64,000 nt of DNA from Caldicoprobacter algeriensis (GTDB lineage: Bacteria; Bacillota; Clostridia; Caldicoprobacterales; Caldicoprobacteraceae), in contig NZ_JAHUQD010000003.1 in NCBI RefSeq assembly GCF_023838525.1, forward strand, positions 124,001-188,000. The letters are read 5' to 3'. Numbering within the stretch: the stretch's first letter is position 1; every line of letters begins with the position of its first letter. A model generated the notes under the pieces. That model saw only the letters and a program-made list of their open reading frames with translations. It searched no databases and had not been told where the DNA came from. This document shows, in pieces, positions 44,772 to 52,278 of this stretch. Position numbers and translations under genes: made by a program.

Positions 44772-46838
44772 ATGAAACCGATGAAGTATCCCCCTATAAA
44801 CCCAAAGTTTCCGCATTTTCTCCATGGCGGTGACTACAATCCTGATCAATGGAAAGACACGCCCGAGGTATGGGATGAAGACATGCGCCTTATGAAGTTA
44901 GCCCATTGCAATGTGATGTCGGTGGGGATCTTTTCCTGGGCCAGCTTAGAGCCTGAAGAAGGCAAGTTCGAGTTTGGGTGGCTAGATACCATTATGGACA
45001 AGCTGGCTGAGAACGGAGTATATGCCATTTTAGCTACTCCCAGCGGGGCAAGGCCGGCCTGGTTGGCTCAGAAATATCCAGAGGTGCTCAGGGTTTTACC
45101 AAATCGTCAAAGAATACTGTTTGGAGGGCGACACAACCACTGCTATACCTCGCCTGTGTATCGTGAAAAGACGCGCCTTATAAATCAAAAGCTTGCCGAG
45201 CGCTACAAGGATCACCCTGCCCTTCTGGCATGGCACGTATCCAATGAATATGGGGGTGAATGCCACTGTGAGCTGTGCCAGCAGGCTTTCAGGGAGTGGC
45301 TGAAGAAGAAGTATGACAACGATCTGGATAAGCTCAACCGTGCGTGGTGGACGGGTTTCTGGAGCCATACATACACCGATTGGGACCAAATACAGTCTCC
45401 CGCACCTCATGGGGAAGGGTCTATCCATGGACTCAATTTGGATTGGAAGAGGTTTGTAACCCATCAGACCATTGAGTTCATGAAAAACGAGATTGCTCCA
45501 TTGCGCGAAATTACGCCAAATGTTCCTGTTACTACCAATTTTATGGGGACGTATACTGGGCTGAATTATTGGAAATTTGCTCCTGAGCTCGACGTGATTT
45601 CATGGGATAACTATCCAAGATGGCACGGCGAGGAGCCTGACTGGGAACTTGCATACAAAGTGGCCTTTGTGCACGATATAAACCGCTCGCTAAAGGGTGG
45701 AAAGCCTTTTATGCTCATGGAAAGCACGCCCAGTATGACCAACTGGATGCAGGTAGCTAAATTAAAACGGCCGGGTATGCACCTCCTGTCGTCTATACAG
45801 GCGGTGGCTCACGGTTCGGATACGGTGCAATACTTCCAGTGGCGCAAAAGTAGGGGATGTGTGGAAAAATTCCACGGTGCGGTGGTTGACCACTGCGGTC
45901 ATGAGAATACGCGCGTCTTCGGGGATGTTGCAGAAGTGGGCAGGGTGCTTGAGAAGCTGGATCCTATCATAGGTACGACGGTAAGGCCAGAGGTTGCGAT
46001 AATCTATGACTGGGAAAACCGTTGGGCAATAGACGATGCGCAGGGGCCACGGCGGGAGAAAAAGGACTATCTGTTGACCTGCCAGTCCCATTACAGGCCA
46101 TTTTGGGAAAATGGTGTGCCCGTGGATGTTATAGATATGGACTGCGATTTTTCGGGTTATAAGCTGCTTATTGCTCCTATGCTGTACATGGTACGTCCAG
46201 GAGTGGCTGAGAGGATAGAGAAATTTGTGGAAGAAGGAGGTACATTTGTAACCACATACTGGAGCGGCATTGTGGACGAAAATGATCTGTGCTTCCTTGG
46301 AGGGTTCCCCGGGCCTTTGAGAAAGGTGACCGGAATATGGTCTGAGGAGATAGATGCGCTGTACGACCACGATGTAAACCATGTGGTGCTGAAGGATGAT
46401 AATCTACTGGGGCTTAAAGGCGAGTATGAGGCCAGGGAACTGTGCGATTTGATACACGCAGAATCTGCTGAAGTGCTGGCCACTTACAAGAGCGATTTCT
46501 ATGCCGGCAGGCCGGCTCTGACGGTAAATTCCTTTGGTAAGGGCAAGGCGTATTATATTGCATTTAGGAACAACGGGGATTTCCTCACCGATTTTTATGG
46601 AGCGCTCATTAGGGAGCTGAATCTTAAGAGGGCAGTTGATACTGAGTTGCCGCAGGGAGTAACAGCACAGATGCGCACAGATGGGGAAAGGGTTTTCGTT
46701 TTCATACTCAATTTTGTGCCCGAAGAGAGGCAAGTTGATCTCAAAGAGATGCGGTTTAAGGATATGATAACTGGTGAAGATATTACAGGCCGTATATCAC
46801 TTCCGCCGTATGGGGTGAAGATTTTAGAGAGGTTGTAA
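44772..46838 (+). CDS. GH42 beta-galactosidase
   Basis: This 688-residue intracellular glycosidase hydrolyses terminal beta-galactosides. It has the GH42 TIM barrel start (HFLHGGDYNPDQW), acid/base Glu159 in HVSNEYGG, nucleophile Glu317 in LMESTPS, and four zinc Cys (124, 164, 166, 169; CHCELC) as in thermostable A4-type enzymes. The trimerisation and C-terminal beta domains follow. There is no signal peptide. ATG 44772 follows GAGAGGTGAT; GTG 44763 is less likely. It is divergent from the AraC regulator and followed by a terminator. GH42 enzymes often act on galacto-oligosaccharides or arabinogalactan fragments rather than lactose. Confidence 0.95.
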   Translation: MKPMKYPPINPKFPHFLHGGDYNPDQWKDTPEVWDEDMRLMKLAHCNVMSVGIFSWASLEPEEGKFEFGWLDTIMDKLAENGVYAILATPSGARPAWLAQKYPEVLRVLPNRQRILFGGRHNHCYTSPVYREKTRLINQKLAERYKDHPALLAWHVSNEYGGECHCELCQQAFREWLKKKYDNDLDKLNRAWWTGFWSHTYTDWDQIQSPAPHGEGSIHGLNLDWKRFVTHQTIEFMKNEIAPLREITPNVPVTTNFMGTYTGLNYWKFAPELDVISWDNYPRWHGEEPDWELAYKVAFVHDINRSLKGGKPFMLMESTPSMTNWMQVAKLKRPGMHLLSSIQAVAHGSDTVQYFQWRKSRGCVEKFHGAVVDHCGHENTRVFGDVAEVGRVLEKLDPIIGTTVRPEVAIIYDWENRWAIDDAQGPRREKKDYLLTCQSHYRPFWENGVPVDVIDMDCDFSGYKLLIAPMLYMVRPGVAERIEKFVEEGGTFVTTYWSGIVDENDLCFLGGFPGPLRKVTGIWSEEIDALYDHDVNHVVLKDDNLLGLKGEYEARELCDLIHAESAEVLATYKSDFYAGRPALTVNSFGKGKAYYIAFRNNGDFLTDFYGALIRELNLKRAVDTELPQGVTAQMRTDGERVFVFILNFVPEERQVDLKEMRFKDMITGEDITGRISLPPYGVKILERL

Positions 46839-46844
46839 TCAAAG

Positions 46845-46884
46845 AGAGAGGATGGCGTTTTAAAACCATCCTCTTTGTTTTTTT
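46845..46884 (+). terminator. Terminator after GH42 gene
   Basis: AGAGGATGG pairs with CCATCCTCT around a short A/T loop, followed by TTGTTTTTTT. It starts a few bases after the galactosidase stop. Confidence 0.9.
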
Positions 46885-46948
46885 GGGTGTATGTCGTATA
46901 CTTAATTAAGTTTTGTTTAAAATATGCTTTTTAGCATAAAAAGCAAGG

Positions 46949-47040
46949 AGGAGAGTGATTTTATATAATTTTTATTAAGGACCCTTAAAAGCCTGTTGAA
47001 CAGCGCGCTAAAGACCTCATTTCTCGCATGACCCTTGATA
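46949..47040 (+). pseudogene. GH3 beta-glucosidase, 5' remnant
   Basis: After AAGGAGGAG a short segment reads, in one frame, KDP-stop-KPVEQRAKDLISRMTLD. This is the N-terminal signature of family 3 glycoside hydrolases (RAKDLLSRMTLEEK), broken by a TAA between KDP and KPV and out of phase with any start. The frame ends in the left end of the transposon. The matching C-terminal parts lie beyond the element at 50209-51232. The catalytic TIM-barrel domain is missing altogether. Confidence 0.75.
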
Positions 47041-47042
47041 TA

Positions 47043-47102
47043 AATTCTCAAATTAATTTAGCCCCAATCCAGGTAAAATTGTCAGATTAAATAATCTGAC
47101 AA
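47043..47102 (+). repeat. Left transposon end: transposase-site repeats
   Basis: The 9-bp motif TCARATTAA occurs at 47048-47056 and 47082-47090, both pointing inward. The second lies in a perfect 10-bp inverted repeat, TTGTCAGATT-AAAT-AATCTGACAA (47079-47102). Such spaced inward repeats are typical transposase binding sites in TniA/TnsB-class elements. Confidence 0.7.
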
Positions 47103-47108
47103 CAAAAT

Positions 47109-47162
47109 GAATGCTAAAACAATTCGACAAAAATTTTCGATTTATTTTAGCATTCTTTTTTT
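47109..47162 (+). terminator. Terminator-like hairpin inside left transposon end
   Basis: GAATGCTAAAA (47109-47119) pairs perfectly with TTTTAGCATTC (47145-47155), followed by seven T. It should block readthrough from the host gene into the transposon genes, a common protective feature of mobile elements. Confidence 0.75.
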
Positions 47163-47169
47163 GTACAAT

Positions 47170-47192
47170 CATGGTGGAGGTGGTCCACCATG
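47170..47192 (+). promoter_or_regulatory. Hairpin around ribosome binding site of zinc-ribbon gene
   Basis: CATGGTGG (47170-47177) and CCACCATG (47185-47192) form a perfect 8-bp inverted repeat. The gene's start ATG (47190) is in the 3' arm and the AGGTGG part of its ribosome binding site is in the loop. Folding would hide the start codon, which could keep expression of the element low. Confidence 0.6.
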
Positions 47193-47789
47193 CAAATTAT
47201 GTTTGAAGCACATTGCACGGTAGAGGAATACGTTAAACAAGGTAAAAACTTTCCTTTCCCTAAAGCACCTGGCCGCTGTACAAACCCCAAATGCAGGATG
47301 CCTGTTCAAATGAAAAAACACGGATTCTATGACAGGTACTATATCAAAGCCGGTTTTGGTGGAAAAATACTCATTCGTAGGTATTACTGCCCTTATTGTG
47401 GCAAAACAGTATCCTTCATTCCCCACTTCTGCTTGCCTCGTTTCCAGTACTGCAGTGAAATTATCCTAAAGTGTATAGAGAAAGCATTGAACCGAAAATG
47501 CAGCTTAAACTTGTGCCTCTATGAGCTTCAAAAGCAGTATCCGGGTTTTTCAATCAGCAGGCAGCACATGTACTTTTATACAAAACGATTTAAAGATAAC
47601 CTCAATTTTATCGAATATGGTCTAAGACAGATAAGCAGCAGCATAACCCTGCCTCCTGCAGGCCTAGAAAAAAGGGAGAGGGCAAGGAAGATTCTCGGCA
47701 TCGTCAAAACCCGATTCCCCTCAATCCACACCTTCTCCCAAAGGTTCTTCGACACATGCCGCAAATCATTCCTCACCCTTCTCAAATAA
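47190..47789 (+). CDS. Zinc-ribbon / DUF6431-like transposon protein
   Basis: The 199-residue protein begins with a four-Cys zinc ribbon: CTNPKC (about 30-35) and CPYCGK (about 70-75), separated by a basic strand (ILIRRYY). A helical region follows that may hold a helix-turn-helix (SLNLCLYELQKQYPGFSISRQHMY). It resembles proteins annotated as DUF6431 in Clostridia, which sit beside DDE transposases; I am moderately sure of that name. It probably binds DNA and guides target choice or assembly, comparable in position to TnsD/TniQ-type partners, but that is inference. Its start lies in a hairpin. Confidence 0.65.
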   Translation: MQIMFEAHCTVEEYVKQGKNFPFPKAPGRCTNPKCRMPVQMKKHGFYDRYYIKAGFGGKILIRRYYCPYCGKTVSFIPHFCLPRFQYCSEIILKCIEKALNRKCSLNLCLYELQKQYPGFSISRQHMYFYTKRFKDNLNFIEYGLRQISSSITLPPAGLEKRERARKILGIVKTRFPSIHTFSQRFFDTCRKSFLTLLK

Positions 47790-47943
47790 TTTTAGCATCA
47801 AAAGAAGGTAATAGGAAGAAGGATTTAAAAAAAGCCCAGCAACACTTGATTTTCCTTTATTTAAGCGACCTGGCGGTTTAAAATACTATCATAAAACACA
47901 GCCTGATTTCGAGCAGGCATACCAGTTTAAGGAGGTATGAAAG

Positions 47944-49314
47944 ATGTTGGATGATAGTATCCGGGAAGCTATTGCCTTAAAGAAGTTTTCACTCATAAGC
48001 CCGGTTCTCAACGGGCAGGTAGAAAATCAGAAGGCGTACTTCAAGGAGCTTTGTCAGGACCCGATTGAGATGCCGTATTATGGGCCGCGTAAGTATTCAT
48101 ACAAAACCCTGCAGCATTGGCTTAGCGAATACATGCGTGGAGGTATTGATGCCTTAAAGCCGGGCTATAGGACTGACAAAGGTAAAAGCCGCAAGATAAA
48201 TGCCGAACTGGCTGAAAAAATTATACAGAAAAAAGCAGACAATCCCCGAATGCCGATCACGGTGCTTTATGAGACTCTGGTGGGTGAAGGATTAATTCTC
48301 CCTAAACAGGTATCTTTATCTACATTTTACCGGTTTTTAGAGGATTTAAATTTAAAAACAGCAGAAGGGTGCAGCATTCCCAGGGAAGAGGAAAAGGAAC
48401 TTAAACGATTTTCACATGAATATATCAACGAGCTGTGGCAAACCGATGTTATGTACGGCCCATATATACAGGATGGCAAAACGAAGAGACAAACCTATCT
48501 TTTTGCTTTCATTGATGATGCTTCTCGATTTTGTGTTCATTCCCAGTTCTATCTAAGTCAGAATTTTGAAGCCATGCGCTTAGCATTCAAAGAGGCGGTA
48601 GCCAAAAGGGGTATACCCAAGATGCTTTACACTGACAACGGCCGCATTTACCGTTCTCAACAGCTGGAATACATATGTGCAGCGTTAGGTTGTTCGCTCA
48701 TTCATTCTCAACCTTTTATGCCGCAGGGCCGCGGGCAAATCGAAAGGTTCTTTAATACGGTCAGGATGCGTTTCTTAAGCAGGCTTGACCCTAAGTCCAT
48801 TAAAAGCCTTGAAGACTTAAATGAACAATATTTTAAGTGGCTCAATGAGGATTACCAGCACAAACACCACAGCGCTATCGGTATGAGCCCCTTCGATTTC
48901 TTTATGTCACAGGTATCGCGGATTAGACAAGTTAACGACTTGAACCAGCTGGATGAAATCTTCCTTGTGCGGGTCAGCCGTAAAGTATATCACGACGCTA
49001 CACTGCAGGTGGGGAATTATCTGTATGAAACCGACCAAAAGTTTGCAGGTATGCGCCTTGAAGTTAGATACGACCCTGAATGGCTAAAGAGCAACAGCAA
49101 AATCCCCCTCAAACTCTACTATGAGGGGAAAAAAGTGGGGCAGGCTTACCGCGTTGATTTCCACGATAATGCCCACCTAAAAAGACGCCACACAGAAAAC
49201 ACCAGAAAAAGTGATACCAGCACTTACGAAGAACTCTCTGAGCCTGTACCTGACTTGTCCGGCAGCCTTTTCACATCTCTTTCCTTTGCTAGCATGATGA
49301 AGGAGGATGAATAG
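47944..49314 (+). CDS. DDE integrase-type transposase (TniA/TnsB/Mu-like)
   Basis: The 456-residue transposase has an N-terminal helix-turn-helix region (KYSYKTLQHWLSEYMRGG at 50-67) and an rve-type catalytic core with Asp168 (WQTDVMYG), Asp231 (YTDNGRIY) and Glu267 (GRGQIERFF). A C-terminal beta-barrel like Mu transposase follows (VRVSRKVYHDATLQVG, MRLEVRYDP). The DDE triad is complete, so catalysis itself could be intact. AAGGAGGT precedes the ATG. The polar C-terminal tail (after about 425) is where TniA/TnsB proteins contact their ATPase. The ATPase gene follows by 2 bases but is broken. Confidence 0.9.
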   Translation: MLDDSIREAIALKKFSLISPVLNGQVENQKAYFKELCQDPIEMPYYGPRKYSYKTLQHWLSEYMRGGIDALKPGYRTDKGKSRKINAELAEKIIQKKADNPRMPITVLYETLVGEGLILPKQVSLSTFYRFLEDLNLKTAEGCSIPREEEKELKRFSHEYINELWQTDVMYGPYIQDGKTKRQTYLFAFIDDASRFCVHSQFYLSQNFEAMRLAFKEAVAKRGIPKMLYTDNGRIYRSQQLEYICAALGCSLIHSQPFMPQGRGQIERFFNTVRMRFLSRLDPKSIKSLEDLNEQYFKWLNEDYQHKHHSAIGMSPFDFFMSQVSRIRQVNDLNQLDEIFLVRVSRKVYHDATLQVGNYLYETDQKFAGMRLEVRYDPEWLKSNSKIPLKLYYEGKKVGQAYRVDFHDNAHLKRRHTENTRKSDTSTYEELSEPVPDLSGSLFTSLSFASMMKEDE

Positions 49315-49316
49315 AC

Positions 49317-49675
49317 ATGTTTAGGATTCTTCAAATCCTTTTATCCTAATACTCTCCGGCCAGCCTCTTATCAGAACCAAGCTATCCCTCAATATCAACA
49401 GCCCCTTAAGGCAGCGCTTGACTGTTAAGTATACACTGCAAGGTTTGTCTAAAGACGAACTACCGGAATACATAAAAACACGATTGAAAATTGCTGGCCT
49501 TACACAGGATATCTTTACACCAGCTGCACTGCAGGCCATCTATGCCAATACCAAAGGGTTCCCCAGGCTGGTAAACAACTTAGCCACCACCTGTCTTATG
49601 TTTGCCGCCAGTCAAAACAAAATGCTGATAGACGAAGAGATTGTCTATCAAGCTCAAAACGAAGTTACCCTGTAG
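49317..49675 (+). pseudogene. AAA+ ATPase (ExeA/TniB-like), internal deletion
   Basis: The gene starts at ATG 49317 but after about two codons jumps, in another phase, into the second half of an ExeA/TniB-type ATPase: NPFILILSGQPLIRTKL, LRQRLTVKYTLQGLSKDELPEY and GFPRLVNNLATTCLM. Roughly the first 150-200 residues, including Walker A and Walker B, are missing. The remaining lid region is well preserved, so the loss looks recent. These ATPases regulate target choice by the transposase, so the element should be disabled. A protein from GTG 49418 might still be made (85 residues). Confidence 0.8.
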
Positions 49676-49691
49676 AGGAGGTAGAACAATT

Positions 49692-49976
49692 ATGGTACAA
49701 AACAAGTCCAAAAGGTACGAAAAAATACTGAGAAACCCCACAACAATAAAGATGTTGGCGCTGCAGATTAAGCAAGCCGCTGACGATTACATTGCCTTAA
49801 AAATTAGCGAGAATGAGTTTACCGAACTCATTCTCTACTATGCAAGATATCATCATGGCAAAAAGATGTTTTCTACAATAGGTGATTTAAACCCTACACT
49901 GCTGAATCGCATTGGTAAAAAGCGTGCTGAGCTGGTTAAAATCGCACTTACAGGATTTCAAATGTGTATGTTTTAA
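49692..49976 (+). CDS. Small transposon accessory protein, unknown function
   Basis: This is a 94-residue, mostly helical, basic protein starting at ATG 49692 behind GAGGAGGT. It has ILRNPTTIKMLALQIKQAADDYIALKISENEF followed by a GKKRAELVK-like basic tail region. I do not recognise a family. Its position after the ATPase gene and inside the transposon ends suggests a DNA-binding or regulatory accessory role. It is intact and keeps a strong ribosome binding site. Confidence 0.65.
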   Translation: MVQNKSKRYEKILRNPTTIKMLALQIKQAADDYIALKISENEFTELILYYARYHHGKKMFSTIGDLNPTLLNRIGKKRAELVKIALTGFQMCMF

Positions 49977-50101
49977 TGTATCTCTCCCCAACTTTATTCT
50001 ACAGAGGCAGCATTTGCTACCTCAACTTTTTATTATGATACCACAGCAGAAAGATATCTGACAAGACTGCATTTTAACTTGATTTTAAGCTGAATGCCAC
50101 C

Positions 50102-50204
50102 TTAATTTGAAAAACGGTCTTATTTAATTTGAAGATATTCACTAATTATTGGTAATTTACAGCTAAATTAATCTGAAAATATTTTCTGTTTTAATTTGAG
50201 AATT
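50102..50204 (+). repeat. Right transposon end: four transposase-site repeats
   Basis: TTAATTTGA or TTAATCTGA (the reverse complement of the left-end motif) occurs at 50102-50110, 50124-50132, 50168-50176 and 50191-50199. Spacings are 22, 44 and 23 bp, close to multiples of two helical turns. The right end thus has four sites against two on the left, an asymmetry like that of Tn7. No gene lies in 49977-50195. Confidence 0.75.
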
Positions 50205-50208
50205 GACA

Positions 50209-51232
50209 GTTTAACGGAAGATAAAGTGATAGCCCGTACGCTTTTCTTTAAAAAGAAACAGACTACATATGAACAGCTTTTCTATAATACAAAAACGGTG
50301 TACGAGGCAATAAAAGAAACGGTATCGCCTAATACTAAAGTGTATCTTGCGGAGGGAATTAAGGATACGTATAATTACCACAACGTTCACGACTTTTTCT
50401 CGATAGATGAGGCGGTACGGGCGGCATCAAAAGCTAGTATCGTAATTGCTGTGTGTGGTGATACCAGTGGTATGGGCAATGGGAACGATAGTGGAGAGTC
50501 AGTTGACCCGGTATAAATACATCTATCGTATGAACAGAGATTTCTTCTTTAAGGAACCAAAAAACTTGGGAAACCTATAGTATTAGTGCTGTGCAATGCA
50601 AGGCTTCCCGAGCTTTCATATGAGAGCCAATACATGGATGCCGTATTGGAAGGGTGGAAACTTGGCATGGAAGGTGCTTCAGCTATAGCGCAGGTATTGT
50701 TTGGTGATTACAACCCTGCGAGTAGGCTTCTTGTAACTCTACCTAAACGATCGGGACAACTTTTGATATACTACTTACAGCATCTTATGGATAAAAAGCA
50801 ATTCTTGAGGAATAGCTATCTTGAGGTGGATTTAAATCCTTTTTATGCCTTTGGATATAGGTTGAGCTATTTAACCTTTAAATATGAAGACGTACATATG
50901 ACTAAGGAACAAAATGGGATCAAGGTAAGGGTTACTATTTATAATGAAGGATCGTATGACGGCGAAGAGGTCGTACAAGTGTATGTACGCAAGAGGTTTT
51001 ACATAGGTGATACAGCTTGAAAAAGAGCTTAAGGCCTACAAATGGAGATTCATTGAAAAAATAAAAGAGTGACGGTTGAATTTGATGTTCTTTATGATTC
51101 GTTATGCTATCACAACATTGAAAATCGTATGGGGATAGAAAATTGCTGGGCAGATATAATGGTTGGTTCTTTCTCTAACAATATACATGTGCAGGTATCG
51201 CTTGAGTTTACGCTTAATGACTATATTTTTTA
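50209..51232 (+). pseudogene. GH3 beta-glucosidase, 3' remnant
   Basis: The C-terminal parts of a family 3 glycosidase persist in several frames. First is VYLAEGIKDTYNYHN and ASIVIAVCGDTSGMG from the alpha/beta sandwich domain. After stops near 50517-50580 comes KPIVLVLCNARL, QVLFGDYNPASRLLVTLPK and FYAFGYRLSYLTFKYE. The fibronectin-like tail EEVVQVYVRKRF then follows, and after another stop and phase change VTVEFDVLYDS and MVGSFSNNIHVQV. The order is that of an intact GH3. The catalytic domain is absent, so insertion was accompanied by a deletion of more than 1 kb. Confidence 0.85.
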
Positions 51233-51244
51233 ATTCTGAGGTGC

Positions 51245-51294
51245 TTGACAGATTATTAAATAAATGATATATTATTTGTAGATAGTAGAACAAT
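51245..51294 (+). promoter_or_regulatory. Promoter of iclR-type gene with possible operator
   Basis: TTGACA (51245-51250), 17 bases, TATATT (51268-51273) is a near-consensus promoter. Just downstream lies TAGAACAAT (51286-51294), part of the pseudo-palindrome AGAACA-A-TGTTTT. The same 9-mer, inverted (ATTGTTCTA), occurs at 52142-52150 upstream of the aldolase gene. Confidence 0.65.
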
Positions 51295-51328
51295 GTTTTA
51301 TAATATAGCACAAAAGGGTATGTGTAAT

Positions 51329-52078
51329 ATGGAAGTAAAAATTAAATCACTAGAGAAAGCGTTAAAAATATTAGAGTGTTTTACCCCGGAAGAACCAGAG
51401 CTGGGAGTTACAGAGATAAGCAGAAAGCTTGATATGCATAAAAGTAGTGTTTTTAATATAGTAGATACACTTAAAAAGTGTGGTTATTTAGAACAAGATC
51501 CTAAAAACGGGAAATATAGACTCGGACTTAAAGTTCTTAAGTTGAGTTATAACTTGTATTCTTCTTATGATGTAAGAAAGACATTGAGGCCACTATTGGA
51601 AGATGTATCTCATAAGACTAACGAAACTGTTTATTTGGGGGTGTTATATGAGGAAGAGGTAATATATATAGATGCCGTTTTTCCCCTATCTTCTACATTG
51701 ACTAGAAATATAATAGGTATAAAAGCGCCTCTTTATTGTACAGCTATAGGTAAAGCTTTACTGGCATCTTTGCCTGATGATATGATTGAAAAAATACTAA
51801 GCAGGCCGTTGGAGGCCTATACGCAAAGCACAATAACTGACAGAGAAAAATTATGGGAAGAAATAAAGCATATACGTATGAAGGGATATGCAGTGGATAA
51901 TATGGAGCATGAATACGGTATAAAATGCGTAGGAATTGCTATAAAAGGATTAAATGGTTTACCTATATGTGCTGTAAGTATTTCTGGGCCATCACTTAGA
52001 TTTAATGAAGATAAGATAAGAGAATATGCTTCTATTCTTATGCGACTTAAGAAGAAAGCCGAGACCTTTTTATTGTAA
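51329..52078 (+). CDS. IclR-family transcriptional regulator
   Basis: The 249-residue regulator has a winged helix-turn-helix (LGVTEISRKLDMHKSSVFNIVDTLKKCGYL) and an IclR effector domain (APLYCTAIGKALLASLPDDMI, GYAVDNMEHEYGIKCVGIAI, ISGPSLRF). ATG 51329 is preferred over 51293 and 51320 on spacing from AAAAGGG. It is the first gene of the AT-rich catabolic island and probably represses or activates the aldolase-TRAP-methyltransferase genes. Two copies of a shared 9-mer, at its own promoter and at the next gene, support this. The effector is likely the TRAP substrate or a breakdown product. Confidence 0.92.
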   Translation: MEVKIKSLEKALKILECFTPEEPELGVTEISRKLDMHKSSVFNIVDTLKKCGYLEQDPKNGKYRLGLKVLKLSYNLYSSYDVRKTLRPLLEDVSHKTNETVYLGVLYEEEVIYIDAVFPLSSTLTRNIIGIKAPLYCTAIGKALLASLPDDMIEKILSRPLEAYTQSTITDREKLWEEIKHIRMKGYAVDNMEHEYGIKCVGIAIKGLNGLPICAVSISGPSLRFNEDKIREYASILMRLKKKAETFLL

Positions 52079-52278
52079 TAATTTTTTGAATAAAATTAGT
52101 GTTGTTTTTAAATTAAATATGGTTTGCCTATATCAAGAGATATTGTTCTATATTGTAATACAAATCGTATCATATAACTTATATACATACTGGTGGATAT
52201 TGGAAATTATATAGTTGAGACAATAAAATTTTAAGTTTAATCAATAAATAAAGAACTCAAAAGGAAAGAAGGTTAGTA
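52079..52278. promoter_or_regulatory. Upstream region of aldolase-TRAP operon
   Basis: This 200-base A/T-rich region holds a possible promoter, TTGCCT (52124-52129), 19 bases, TATATT (52149-52154), overlapping ATTGTTCTA (52142-52150). The latter is shared in inverted form with the regulator's own promoter. AAGGAAAGAAGG precedes the aldolase start. Confidence 0.5.

Larger units (their letters stand above)
47039..50208 (+). mobile_element. Defective DDE transposon with Tn7/Tn5053-like ends
   Basis: The element of about 3.2 kb sits between two ends of a broken GH3 gene. It has the inverted terminal match AATTCTCAAATTAA (47043-47056) / TTAATTTGAGAATT (50191-50204), with further 9-bp repeats inside each end. 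Gene order is zinc-ribbon protein, DDE transposase, AAA+ ATPase remnant and small accessory protein. The right tip reads TGTCAATTCTC inward, matching the TG start of Tn7/Mu-class elements; the left tip is degenerate. I find no target duplication. The ATPase has lost its nucleotide-binding half, so it is probably immobile without help. Boundaries are uncertain by about 10 bases. Confidence 0.8.

Noticed and set aside
47034-50213. Target-site duplication of the transposon
   Set aside because: The five bases outside the estimated tips (CTTGA on the left, GTTTA on the right) do not match, and the tips themselves are uncertain, so no duplication is claimed.
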